In this document: one piece after another, positions 1 to 8,558 of the stretch
Layout: each line of letters begins with the position of its first letter
Position numbering within the stretch: position 1 is the stretch's first letter
Assembly (NCBI GenBank): GCA_903879915.1
Contig: CAIRNJ010000048.1
Location: 1 to 64,000, forward strand
DNA: 64,000 bases
DNA from: an uncultured Elusimicrobia bacterium
GTDB taxonomy: Bacteria; Elusimicrobiota; Elusimicrobia; Elusimicrobiales; UBA9959
Direction: 5' to 3'
The notes under the pieces: model-generated
Seen by the model: only the letters and a program-made list of their open reading frames with translations
Database searches by the model: none
What the model was told of the DNA's origin: nothing
Translations under genes and position numbers: made by a program

Positions 1-55
1 ACGGCATACGCGATAGCAGGAAGTGACTGGAGTTCAGACGTGTGCTTTCCGATCT
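1..55 (+). other. Illumina P7/i7/Read2 adapter at contig end (not genomic)
   Basis: Bases 1-14 match the end of the Illumina P7 oligonucleotide with one mismatch (CGCGAT for CGAGAT). Bases 15-22 (agcaggaa) sit where an 8-base i7 index belongs. Bases 23-55 match the TruSeq Read 2 primer site with one base missing (GTGCTTTCC for GTGCTCTTCC). The order P7, index, Read 2 site is exactly that of a library molecule. Genomic sequence therefore begins about base 56, and this end is an assembly end. The adapter identity is from memory of the published oligonucleotides; the match itself is visible. Confidence 0.96.
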
Positions 56-118
56 AGCGGAAGAGATAGAGCAGAGAGAGTTGAGACAGGTAATGATAGT
101 TGCTAGGAGAATAACACA

Positions 119-472
119 ATGAGCAAGAGAATATATGTGGGCGGACTGCCCTTCAAGACCACTGAAGAGGAAATGAACACCCTTTTCGCGACGTACGGCC
201 AGGTTACCAGCGCCAAGCTGATCACCGATAAGTACTCCGGCCAGAGCCGCGGCTTCGGCTTCGTCGAGATGCCCAATGACGAAGAGGCCGTTGCGGCCAT
301 GGAAAAGCTTAACGGTTCCGAATTCGGCGGCCGCAAGCTGACCATCAATGAAGCGCGCCCCATGGAAGCCCGCCCCCGCACCGGCGGTTTCGGCGGCGGT
401 CGTGACGGCGGTGGCCGCGGCGGCGATCGCGGCGGTCGCGGCGGCGGCGGCGGCTATGGCGACAAGTGGTAA
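119..472 (+). CDS. RRM-domain RNA-binding protein with glycine-rich tail
   Basis: 117 aa. A single RNA-recognition motif fills residues 3-82, with RNP2 (IYVGGL, 5-10) and RNP1 (RGFGFVEM, 44-51) both intact, including the aromatic residues that stack on RNA. The tail from about residue 88 is an Arg/Gly-rich segment. This is the usual layout of small bacterial Rbp proteins, which bind single-stranded RNA in the cytoplasm and are often cold-induced; the role here is inferred from family. The start is supported by AGGAG at 105-109, nine bases before the ATG. A strong terminator follows directly, so the gene is probably monocistronic. Only about 60 bases of genomic upstream sequence exist because the contig begins with adapter. 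Confidence 0.95.
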   Translation: MSKRIYVGGLPFKTTEEEMNTLFATYGQVTSAKLITDKYSGQSRGFGFVEMPNDEEAVAAMEKLNGSEFGGRKLTINEARPMEARPRTGGFGGGRDGGGRGGDRGGRGGGGGYGDKW

Positions 473-492
473 TTAACCTTTAAAAGGTTTCA

Positions 493-526
493 AACCGCCG
501 TCCTGAAAAGGGCGGCGGTTTTTTAT
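493..526 (+). terminator. Rho-independent terminator after the RRM gene
   Basis: AACCGCCG and CGGCGGTT arms close a GC-rich hairpin with a short loop, followed by a T6 run. It lies 20 bases past the stop codon. Confidence 0.9.
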
Positions 527-540
527 TTCCCCGGGTTGAA

Positions 541-577
541 AAGAGAACGCCCGGCCTTTTAAAGGCCGGGCGCTCTT
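541..577. terminator. Bidirectional terminator-like hairpin
   Basis: CGCCCGGCC and GGCCGGGCG form a near-perfect stem with an AT-rich centre (ttttaaa), flanked by aagag/ctctt. Read on the minus strand it lies just beyond the stop of the exported protein ending at 590 and is followed by a T/C-rich tract, so it probably ends that transcript. Confidence 0.75.
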
Positions 578-589
578 ATTGCCGCGGTG

Positions 590-1213
590 TTAATTTATCC
601 GCGCCGGGCCGCTTCTGAATTCAAAGAAGCCGTTCAGCAGGCTCTTCATCTCGCCGATAGTTACCGAAGATATGAACCTGGGCGCCCCGAAATATGACCC
701 GTTCGGGACCGGATTTGCGCCCACGCAATACAGGGCGTAAAAATTGGAGTCGTTGAACTCCAGGAAGTCCAGGGTTATCATAACGTCCAGTTCCTCTATG
801 TAGGCGTCCGTATGCGGAACCCGCTGTATCCTGACCCTGGTCCCTTTTTTCAGCACCCGCCTGGCCGGACTGCCCGCCACTGAAAATCTGCAGAAGGAGC
901 TCGTCCGGTACGCTGTCACCGCCAGCGCCCCGTCCTGGATGTACATCTGGTAGAGGTTCGGCGGGATAAGGATGTCGCTTGCGGCTATCAGCTCGGAAGT
1001 GTTCCCTATAGCGGTCAGCGGCAGCGTATCCTCCGGAGGGTTGACCCGCGCGGGAAGAGGGAGCGGGAAAAGGCCGGCTCCCGCGGGAATACTCACGTCA
1101 ATTCCCGGCAGGTCCGCCGCTCTCAGGTCCTGCAGGTCAGCCGCCCGCCCGGCAGCGGAATTGAAGCAAAGCGCCGCGGCGAATAATACGGTTCTTTTTA
1201 TTTTGTTCTCCAT
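590..1213 (-). CDS. Exported hypothetical protein
   Basis: 207 aa from the ATG at 1213, chosen because it begins a typical signal peptide (MENKIKRTVLFAAALCFNSAAG, cleavage expected near AGRAA). A longer reading to 1306 only adds residues unlike a signal peptide, and it overlaps the frameshift-corrected end of the upstream gene. The mature part is a periplasmic or secreted protein with at least two cysteines (SSFC, YALYC) and no domain I recognise. No clear Shine-Dalgarno site is present, but the gene starts 7 bases after the corrected stop of the upstream exported protein, so translational coupling is likely. The pair probably forms one transcript ending at the hairpin near 541-577. Confidence 0.75.
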   Translation of the reverse strand: MENKIKRTVLFAAALCFNSAAGRAADLQDLRAADLPGIDVSIPAGAGLFPLPLPARVNPPEDTLPLTAIGNTSELIAASDILIPPNLYQMYIQDGALAVTAYRTSSFCRFSVAGSPARRVLKKGTRVRIQRVPHTDAYIEELDVMITLDFLEFNDSNFYALYCVGANPVPNGSYFGAPRFISSVTIGEMKSLLNGFFEFRSGPARIN

Positions 1214-1220
1214 TGTGTGA

Positions 1221-1632
1221 TCAATTATTAAGCCTGCAGGCCAGTTCCGAACGCCTCGGGCCTCCGTCCGAGCTTGTAACAGTGAGCCCCGCGCGGAACG
1301 AGTCACGCTGCGCGTAGTCGGCCGGCAGGTCCAGCCTTGCCTGGTAGTTGTACTTGTCCGTCCAGGTCGGAAAGCAAGGTGGCCTTGCCGCTTTTGCTGG
1401 TGACGCGGAAAGGAGTGCTTACGAGCGTAAGCGGCGGATACATATCCTGCAGGAACACCTCCAGGTCGCCGCTGGCGCCGGATTTGTCGAAGTCCAGGAA
1501 AACCCGCAGCTTATCGTTGTAGTCTACCGAATCGCAGACAAGCCGGCGGCCGGTGACCGGCGCGGGCCAGGCCGCGGCTGAAAAGGCGGGGAAACAGATG
1601 GAAACCAGGAGGAACATTACGATAGATTTCAT
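1221..1632 (-). pseudogene. Frameshifted small exported protein
   Basis: The gene starts at 1632 behind AGGAG and begins with a clear signal peptide (MKSIVMFLLVSICFPAFSAAA). The uninterrupted frame ends at 1303 after 109 aa with an unlikely Gly/Ala/Arg tail. If one G of the GG pair at 1358-1359 is removed, the reading continues as DLDDKYNYQARLDLPADY and on to a natural end, ACRLNN, at the TGA at 1221-1223. That gives a 136-aa exported protein with two Cys in the mature part, ending 7 bases before the next gene. I infer either a sequencing indel or a recent mutation. Family unknown. Confidence 0.65.
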
Positions 1633-1995
1633 TAAAACTCCTTAGAAGTTAATTTCCGCCGGTCATGCGCCGCGGATGGTTTTCCTCCCGCCCGCTTTTT
1701 CCTGTTATGACCGTGCCGGCTATCCGGGCACAGGTATATTCTACAGGTTCGCGGCGGCGCTGCCCTGAGGCAGGGTGCTCACGCGGGCGCGGTATTCGTG
1801 CTCATGCGCATTGCCCGTTCGCCTTACGCCGGCGCCGGCTATTGATACGCGGTTTTAGAGAAGCAGCGCTTCTCTACCGCGGGTTTCGGGGCTGGAAAGC
1901 CAGGAGGTTGTTTGATCTTGACAGGAGGTCCAGGGGGACGTAAAGACGGTGGAAAATTATTCAGCGGCTGGGCGGCACGGTTTCAGCGCAGCAAC
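1633..1995. other. Gene-poor interval with one hairpin
   Basis: No coding region is convincing here. A 32-base hairpin spans 1849-1880: outer arms gcggt/accgc and inner arms AGAGAAGC/GCTTCTCT around a 3-base loop. It has no T tract, so it is not a classic terminator. The interval also contains the upstream region of the minus-strand gene starting at 1632. Confidence 0.5.
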
Positions 1996-2847
1996 TTAGA
2001 AGTCCCACAGCCTGACCACTTTCCCTATCACATAAAAGAAGGCCGACCTTTCGGTCTTACTGGTGACCGCGTAGGTCTGGGCGGCCTCGATGTTCGCGCT
2101 GATCAGCGGGAAAAGGCCCCGCAGCGCGAGGGCGTCCGCGCGTATGATGCCTTTGCTGGCCCACTCGCAGGAGCCGGTCTGCTCCAGCTTTTCAAGATAA
2201 CCTCTGAATTTCCCGCGCAGTTCCGGCTCCAGGGCGCTCATATTGGGATAGCCCACCATCTGGCCGGCCACCCGGGACTTATAAAAACCTTTTTTTACTT
2301 CCTTCACAAGCTTGGCTTTGGCCAGCTCCTTCAGGGACTTTTCCGCTGCCGGAGTTTTTACCCGGATAGCTTTTGCTATTTCCGCGGCGGACCAGACGCC
2401 GGTGTCGTTGCCCATGGTCAGGCTGCACTTGTACGTTTCAAAGCTGGACAGCATGGCGCGGAATTGGGCGGGCGTCAAATAATATTTGCTGTCCGCGAGC
2501 GTCCGCTGCAGCGCCTTGTGTACCGGGGAAAGGCCTACCGCTTCCGTCTTCGCCGAAATTATCGGTTCAAGGATCTCTTTGTACACTTCATCGCCGGCCA
2601 TTGTCCTGAGCCATGCCACGATAAGCTCCCTGGCCGCGGGAGTAGTCTGGGGCAGGCGCAAGGCCGGGTAAAGTTTTTGAAGTTTGTTTATCACGGGCAG
2701 GCTCGTTCCCTGCTCCATCATAAGGTAATTGCGGTACGACATCCTGAGCACGGGCCCTCCGCCGTTGTCGTGATAGAACCGGTAAGCCGTCTGGAAACCG
2801 GCCTCTTTGCGCAGCCGCACCAGGGTTTCAGAAAATAATGTTCCCAT
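1996..2847 (-). CDS. Unknown protein, probable DNA-binding regulator
   Basis: 283 aa from the ATG at 2847, preferred over an in-frame GTG at 2925 because GAGG lies nine bases upstream of the ATG and nothing similar precedes the GTG. The N-terminus (SETLVRLRKEAGFQTAYRFYHDNGG, then NYLMMEQGTSLP) has the rhythm of an XRE-type helix-turn-helix in which the usual 'start/plan' residues are recognisable. A second winged-helix-like part follows (WSAAEIAKAIRVKTPAAEKSLKELAKAKLVKEVKKGFYK). No signal peptide or membrane segment is seen. The domain order resembles TIGR02147-type regulators, which join two such regions, but I cannot confirm membership. Confidence 0.7.
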   Translation of the reverse strand: MGTLFSETLVRLRKEAGFQTAYRFYHDNGGGPVLRMSYRNYLMMEQGTSLPVINKLQKLYPALRLPQTTPAARELIVAWLRTMAGDEVYKEILEPIISAKTEAVGLSPVHKALQRTLADSKYYLTPAQFRAMLSSFETYKCSLTMGNDTGVWSAAEIAKAIRVKTPAAEKSLKELAKAKLVKEVKKGFYKSRVAGQMVGYPNMSALEPELRGKFRGYLEKLEQTGSCEWASKGIIRADALALRGLFPLISANIEAAQTYAVTSKTERSAFFYVIGKVVRLWDF

Positions 2848-2988
2848 CAGGTATTCCTCAGCTTCTCTCAAAACACTGCGCCGGCTCCCGTAAATCTGGC
2901 GGATAGAGGCGTTTTGTTCAACCACATTTAAGCATAATAGACGGCCGCATTAAAGGCAGACGCCTATGATGCGGCATCGGCCTGGGCC

Positions 2989-3017
2989 TTGACAAAATAG
3001 TTATACGGATGTATAAT
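2989..3017 (+). promoter_or_regulatory. Consensus sigma-70 promoter of the TetR/ABC efflux operon
   Basis: TTGACA at 2989-2994 and TATAAT at 3012-3017 are both exact consensus hexamers with the optimal 17-base spacing. Such a strong promoter normally needs a repressor, in keeping with the palindromes that cover it. Confidence 0.93.
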
Positions 3018-3032
3018 TATACGATAGTATAA
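3001..3032. promoter_or_regulatory. Two tandem perfect palindromic operators (TetR site)
   Basis: TTATAC-GGAT-GTATAA (3001-3016) is followed without a gap by TTATAC-GATA-GTATAA (3017-3032). Each is a perfect 6-4-6 inverted repeat, and together they form a larger near-symmetric block flanked by G and C. They cover the spacer, the -10 box and the probable start of transcription, 14 bases before the tetR start codon. Autorepression by the adjacent TetR protein is the natural inference. Confidence 0.85.
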
Positions 3033-3045
3033 CAATGGAGGCAGT

Positions 3046-3675
3046 ATGGCAAGACCACCGTCAGGTACCGACCTAAAACTTAAAGCCGCGGGCAGGAAGC
3101 TGCTGCAGGAGAACGGCATAACCGGCCTGAGCGTGCGCGAGGCCTGCCGCGTGGCCGGGGTGAACACCGGTATGTTCCATTACTATTTCGGCTCCAAGGA
3201 CGAGTTCCAGAAAGCCATCCTGAAAGAGATCTACGCCGAATTCATGCAGAACTTCAAAGCCGGCGTGGCCGTGGCCGGCACGCCCCGGGAGCGGCTTAAG
3301 ACCGCGCTGACCGAGGTGGGGAAATTCGCGCTGGGCCTGCGCAAAGTGGCGCCCATGATGTTCGCCGACCTGGCCCACGGCAAGAAAGAAGCTTTCGCTT
3401 TTGTCAGCGGCAATTTCACCGAGCATATCACGCATATTACAGCGCTGGCGCTGGAATGCCGCCCGGCCAGCGCCGTCAAAGAAAACTCCATCCCTTTCAT
3501 GATAGCGGCCATGGTGCCGGTAATGATCTTCCCGGTGCTGATAGGCAGCGTGATGGAGCGCAACGGTGTAAAGAGCGTGGGCGGGTTGGAGCTGGAAAAA
3601 CTGCGCGAGGAGATCTTTTCCGACGCCGGCATAGCGGCGCGGGCCGAAATAGCTTTAAGGGGAATAGGCTTATGA
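3046..3675 (+). CDS. TetR/AcrR-family transcriptional repressor
   Basis: 209 aa. The N-terminal TetR DNA-binding domain is plain (GLSVREACRVAGVNTGMFHYYFGSKDEF, helix-turn-helix about residues 28-51). The rest is an all-helical ligand and dimer domain with no further motif. GGAGG at 3037-3041 supports the start. It is the first gene of an efflux operon: its stop overlaps the start of the TolC-like gene (ATGA). It most likely represses its own operon through the two palindromes over the promoter and is released by an exported compound; the ligand cannot be told from sequence. Confidence 0.93.
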   Translation: MARPPSGTDLKLKAAGRKLLQENGITGLSVREACRVAGVNTGMFHYYFGSKDEFQKAILKEIYAEFMQNFKAGVAVAGTPRERLKTALTEVGKFALGLRKVAPMMFADLAHGKKEAFAFVSGNFTEHITHITALALECRPASAVKENSIPFMIAAMVPVMIFPVLIGSVMERNGVKSVGGLELEKLREEIFSDAGIAARAEIALRGIGL

Positions 3676-5018
3676 AACTCATATGTATATTCCTTATACT
3701 GGCCGGCACGGCACAGGCCGGGGAATTCAGCCTTACGCTGAAGGACGCCGAGCAGAGCGCGCTGGCCGTCTCCAACCAGTTCCGCAGCGCGAAGTTCTCC
3801 GCCGAAGCCGCCGCCGCCGGGGCCGCGGCCGCGGGCTCGCTGCTGAACCCGCGCCTGAGCCTGGAGGGCAGTGTGCGCTATAACGCCGTGGTGCCCGCCA
3901 TAGCCATGCCGGCCGCGCTGGGCGGCGGCAGGCCGCTGGGCGACAACTGGAACTATTCAGTGGGGCCGTCGGCCAGCTGGACCTTCTACGACGGCGGTTC
4001 GCTGCGCTCGGGCCGCGACAGCGCGCGGCGGAGCGCCGCGGCGCGCTCGGCCGAGGCCGGGAACGCCCGGCGCCAGGTGCTGCTGAGGGCCCGCACGGCC
4101 TATTTCCAGCTGCAGCTGGCGCTGGAGCGGGTCTATCTTATAGGCGAGAACCTGCAGCTTTCGCTCAGCCAGCTCAAGGATATCACGCTCGGGGCCAAGG
4201 CCGGCACGCTGAGCCGCCTCGACGAGATCCGCGCCAGGCAGGAGACCACCGCCCGTCGGCGGGACCTGCTGCTGGCGCGGGCCGACCTTTCGGCGGCGCT
4301 GCGGGAGCTCAGCTTCGCCACCGGCGTGGAACTGCCGGCCGGCGCGGCCCTGCCGCTGGACGCCCGGATGGCCGGCCGCAGCTACGGCGACGCGGAGCCG
4401 GCCACGTTGTTCGTGAAGGCCGAGCCGTACGAAGCCATACTCAGCCGGCTGCTGCCCTCGGCCAAAGGCGGGCTGGACAAAGAATTACCGTCCGTAAAAG
4501 CTCTGGAGGAGACGGCGCTGGCCTACAAGGCCTCGGCCGGAGTTTATAAAGCCGATAAGCTGCCGCGCCTGACGCTGGGCGCGCGCAGTTCGCTGGATTA
4601 TCCCAACGGGCCCAACCTTTATACCTTCATGCAGAACTCGGCGTCGCTGGCCCTGAGCCTGCCGCTGTTCGAGAGCGGCCGCTCGGCGGAGAAAGAAAAA
4701 GAGAACGAGCTTAACTCGAAGGCCGCGCTGGAAAAACGCGACGAGGCGGCCCTGGCCGCCGCGAAGGACTTCGACAAGGCGCAGGACGCCTTCAAGGCTT
4801 TGCTCGCCGAGCAGGCTTTGAACATAGAGGCGGTGGACGACGCCGCCGAGGCGGCGAGGCTCGCCTACGCGGCCTACAAGGCCGGCGGCGGCACCTGGCT
4901 GGACGTGGAGAGCGCTAACCTCAAGGAACTGCAGGCCAAGACCACGGCCGCCACCACCGACGCCGAGATACTTATGAAGCTTGCCATTCTGGACAACCTT
5001 ACCGGGAGCGTGAACTGA
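3672..5018 (+). CDS. TolC-family outer-membrane efflux protein
   Basis: 448 aa from the ATG at 3672, which begins a signal peptide (MKLICIFLILAGTAQAGEF) and overlaps the tetR stop by ATGA. Two outer-membrane-efflux repeats follow, rich in Ala/Leu/Glu coiled-coil (for example LLRARTAYFQLQLALERVYLIGENLQL and the C-terminal ALAAAKDFDKAQDAFKALLAEQAL). The length fits a TolC/OEP subunit, which trimerises into an outer-membrane barrel and periplasmic tunnel. It provides the exit duct for the ABC pump encoded downstream; the fusion-protein gene starts one base after its stop. Confidence 0.92.
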   Translation: MKLICIFLILAGTAQAGEFSLTLKDAEQSALAVSNQFRSAKFSAEAAAAGAAAAGSLLNPRLSLEGSVRYNAVVPAIAMPAALGGGRPLGDNWNYSVGPSASWTFYDGGSLRSGRDSARRSAAARSAEAGNARRQVLLRARTAYFQLQLALERVYLIGENLQLSLSQLKDITLGAKAGTLSRLDEIRARQETTARRRDLLLARADLSAALRELSFATGVELPAGAALPLDARMAGRSYGDAEPATLFVKAEPYEAILSRLLPSAKGGLDKELPSVKALEETALAYKASAGVYKADKLPRLTLGARSSLDYPNGPNLYTFMQNSASLALSLPLFESGRSAEKEKENELNSKAALEKRDEAALAAAKDFDKAQDAFKALLAEQALNIEAVDDAAEAARLAYAAYKAGGGTWLDVESANLKELQAKTTAATTDAEILMKLAILDNLTGSVN

Positions 5019-5019
5019 T

Positions 5020-5745
5020 ATGAAAAATAAAATAATACCGCTGGCGCTGCTGCTGGTGATAGGCACGGTGATCTTCCTGAAGGCCAGGAAGGACCGGGAT
5101 TTCCGCTACAGCGGCACCATAGAGGCTACCGAGACCGACCTTTCAGCCCGCATCGCGGGCGTGATAGAGAGCTACGGCGCCAAAGAGGGCGACGCGGTAA
5201 AAAAAGGCGCCGTGGTGACCTCCATTGATTGCGACGACCTGAAGCTGGCCGCCGGCATCGCCGCGCAGGATTACCGGCGCGCCGAGAAGCTCTATAAAGG
5301 CGGCTCGCTGTCCGAAGAGAATTACGACCGCCTGAAATATCGGCGCGACGATTCCGCGCTGAAGCTGGACTGGTGCGCGGTGAAATCTCCGGTTGCCGGC
5401 CGGCTGCTCTACGCCTATAGGGAGAAAGGCGAGCTGGTGGCCCCCGGCGTGAAGCTGGCCACCGTGGCCGACCTCACCGAGGTGTGGGCCTATGTTTACG
5501 TGCCGCATGACCTGCTTGCGAAGCTCGGCGCCGGCATGGAAGTGAAAGGCTTTCTGCCCGAAGCCGGGGACAGGGAATTCCCCGGCAGGATCTCGGTGAT
5601 CTACCCCGAGGCCGAGTTCACGCCCAAGAACGTGCAGACGCGAAAGGAAAGAACGCGGCTGGTGTTCGCCGTGAAAGTTACTTTCCCCAACGCGGACGAA
5701 ACGCTCAAGCCCGGAATGACCATAGAAGTTAAACTGCCGGAATAG
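5020..5745 (+). CDS. HlyD/YbhG-type periplasmic membrane fusion protein
   Basis: 241 aa, short for the family. One N-terminal membrane anchor (IIPLALLLVIGTVIFL, residues 5-20) is followed by a lipoyl-like half (GTIEATETDLSARIAGVIESYGAKEGDAVKKGAVV), a brief helical hairpin (AAQDYRRAEKLYKGGSLSEENYDRLKYRR), the second lipoyl half (CAVKSPVAGRLLYAYREKGELVAPG) and a beta-barrel part. The coiled-coil is shorter than in HlyD or MacA. It should link the ABC-2 permeases in the inner membrane to the TolC-like channel. It sits between the channel gene and the ATPase genes in the same operon. Confidence 0.9.
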   Translation: MKNKIIPLALLLVIGTVIFLKARKDRDFRYSGTIEATETDLSARIAGVIESYGAKEGDAVKKGAVVTSIDCDDLKLAAGIAAQDYRRAEKLYKGGSLSEENYDRLKYRRDDSALKLDWCAVKSPVAGRLLYAYREKGELVAPGVKLATVADLTEVWAYVYVPHDLLAKLGAGMEVKGFLPEAGDREFPGRISVIYPEAEFTPKNVQTRKERTRLVFAVKVTFPNADETLKPGMTIEVKLPE

Positions 5746-5779
5746 GAAAATCGAGGGTCGAAGAGAGAAGAGCTGACGT

Positions 5780-6504
5780 ATGGAAAATTTTTCGATACGG
5801 ACGGAGAACCTTAAGAAAGACTTCGGCGCGGTCAGCGCGCTGAACGGGGTTTCCTTTGATCTTTCCGCCGGGCTGCTGCACGGGCTGATCGGCTCCAACG
5901 GGGCCGGCAAGACCACCACCATGCGCCTGCTGGCCGGGCTGCTCAGGCCGACGGCCGGAAGCGTGAATTATTTCAGCGGCGGTCAGCCCGCGGCTTTTGC
6001 GGACCTGCGCCCGGCGCTGGCCTATATGCCGCAGCAGGCGAGCCTCTACCCCGACCTGTCGGTGGCCGAGCACCTGGAGTTCTTCCGCGAGCTGTACCGG
6101 CTGGACGCCGCCACCTACGCCGCCCGCTCGGCCGAGCTGCTCGAGATCACCCGGCTGGCCAAGTTCAGGGAGCGGCGCGCGGGCCAGCTGTCCGGCGGCA
6201 TGTACAAGAAGCTGGGTTTGATGTGCGCGCTGCTGCAGTCGCCCTCCGTGCTGCTGCTCGACGAGCCCACCAACGGCGTGGACCCCATCAGCCGCCGGGA
6301 GTTCTGGGAGCTGCTCTACGGCCTGGCCGCTAAAAAAATACTCATCGTAGTTTCCACGGCCTATATGGACGAGGCCGAGCGCTGCTCCCGGGTGCATCTG
6401 CTGGACGCGGGCCGCCTGCTGGCCTCGGGCGAGCCGCGCGCGGTGCTCAAAGAGGCCGGCGCCGCGAATTTCGAAGAGCTGTTCATTAAAAAGGGGGCCA
6501 GGGT

Positions 6505-6508
<4 letters not shown>
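5780..6508 (+). CDS. ABC transporter ATPase (first of pair)
   Basis: 242 aa. All nucleotide-binding motifs are canonical: Walker A GSNGAGKTT (38-46), Q-loop MPQQ (Q86), signature LSGGM (137-141), Walker B VLLLDE (157-162), D-loop region NGVDP and an H-loop region in which TAYMDE replaces the common THYMDE, so the switch histidine appears to be Ala. It resembles one half of YbhF, which in many bacteria is a fused double ATPase; here the halves are separate genes. Its stop overlaps the next start (ATGA). It energises export by the two ABC-2 permeases. Confidence 0.93.
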
Positions 6509-7431
<923 letters not shown>

Positions 7432-7435
7432 AAAT

Positions 7436-8554
7436 ATGAACGGCTATTTTGATTTTCACCGGGCCTATTCCATAGCGCGCAAAGAGGTGATGCATATCTG
7501 GCGCGACCCCTTCACGCTGGCGCTGGCGCTGGGGCTGCCGGTGATGCTGGTGACTTTCTTCGGCTACGCCATTGATTACGAGGTGAAGGACATACGGCTG
7601 GCCGTTTCCGACCGCGACAAAGGCCCGGCCGCCCGCCGTTTCAGGGAGATCTTCTCGGCCTCCGGCTATTTCCAGCCCGTCGAGACCGGGCCGGCGGGGC
7701 CCGTGGCCATGCTGGATTCGGGCCGGGCTTCGGCGGCATTGTTCATAGAGCCGGATTTCTCGAAAAAAATAAAAGGCGGCGGCCGGGTAACGGCGCAGTT
7801 CGTGCTGGACGGCAGCGACAATTCCAAGGCGGCGGCGGTGATGGGCTACCTGCCCGGCATACAGCGCGCCGCGCTGGCGCGCCTGGCCGGCGCGGCCCCG
7901 CGGGAGCCCGTCTCTTTCGAGACGCGCTTCCTGTATAACCCTGAGCTGAACAGCCGCTGGTTCACCGTGCCGGGCCTGGCCGCCATAATCATAGGCCTGC
8001 TGGCCATCCTGCTTACGGCCATGACCGTGGCCCGCGAATGGGAGAACGGCTCGATGGAACTCCTGCTGTCCACGCCGGTGCGCCCGCTGGAGATAATGTT
8101 CGGCAAGCTCGCCCCGTACGGCGCGCTGGTGCTGGCGGGGGTGTTCTTCGTTTACCTGGTGTCGCGCTTGGTCTTCGGCGTGCCTTTCGCCGGCAGCCAT
8201 TTGCTTTACCTGGCGGCCTGCCTGCTGTTCGTTACCGCCGCGCTGTCCCAGGGGCTGCTGATCTCGGTGATAACGCGGCAGCAGCAGATAGCTATGCAGC
8301 TGGGCATGATAACCGGCCTGCTGCCGTCCATGCTGCTGTCGGGGTTCATTTTCCCGGTGGAGAGCATGCCGGTCTTCTTCCGGTATTTCACCATGCTGCT
8401 GCCGCCGCGGTGGTTCATGGCCGCGGCGCGCGGCATAATCCTGAAAGGGGCCGACCTGGGCGAGCTGGCGGTGCCTTTCCTGGCGCTGGCCATCCTCAGC
8501 GCCGGGATGCTGGCGCTGGCGCTGAAAAAATTCAAGACGGACCTGGAGCCGTAG
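7436..8554 (+). CDS. ABC-2 type permease (YbhS-like)
   Basis: 372 aa. Topology is typical of ABC-2 drug exporters: one N-terminal membrane helix (LALALGLPVMLVTFFGYAI), a periplasmic domain of about 140 residues, then about five helices (from LAAIIIGLLAILLTAMTVA) with the family segment REWENGSMELLLSTPVRPLEIMFGKL. It starts 4 bases after the ATPase stop and should dimerise with the permease encoded next. Confidence 0.92.
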   Translation: MNGYFDFHRAYSIARKEVMHIWRDPFTLALALGLPVMLVTFFGYAIDYEVKDIRLAVSDRDKGPAARRFREIFSASGYFQPVETGPAGPVAMLDSGRASAALFIEPDFSKKIKGGGRVTAQFVLDGSDNSKAAAVMGYLPGIQRAALARLAGAAPREPVSFETRFLYNPELNSRWFTVPGLAAIIIGLLAILLTAMTVAREWENGSMELLLSTPVRPLEIMFGKLAPYGALVLAGVFFVYLVSRLVFGVPFAGSHLLYLAACLLFVTAALSQGLLISVITRQQQIAMQLGMITGLLPSMLLSGFIFPVESMPVFFRYFTMLLPPRWFMAAARGIILKGADLGELAVPFLALAILSAGMLALALKKFKTDLEP

Positions 8555-8558
8555 TGCT

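Noticed and set aside
360-470. Glycine-codon repeat (ggcggc...) in the RRM gene as a DNA repeat element
   Set aside because: It encodes the Arg/Gly-rich tail usual in these proteins.
1912-2838. 308-codon plus-strand open frame
   Set aside because: It mirrors the minus-strand gene 1996-2847; its translation is low-complexity with His/Gly/Arg bias and has no start signal.
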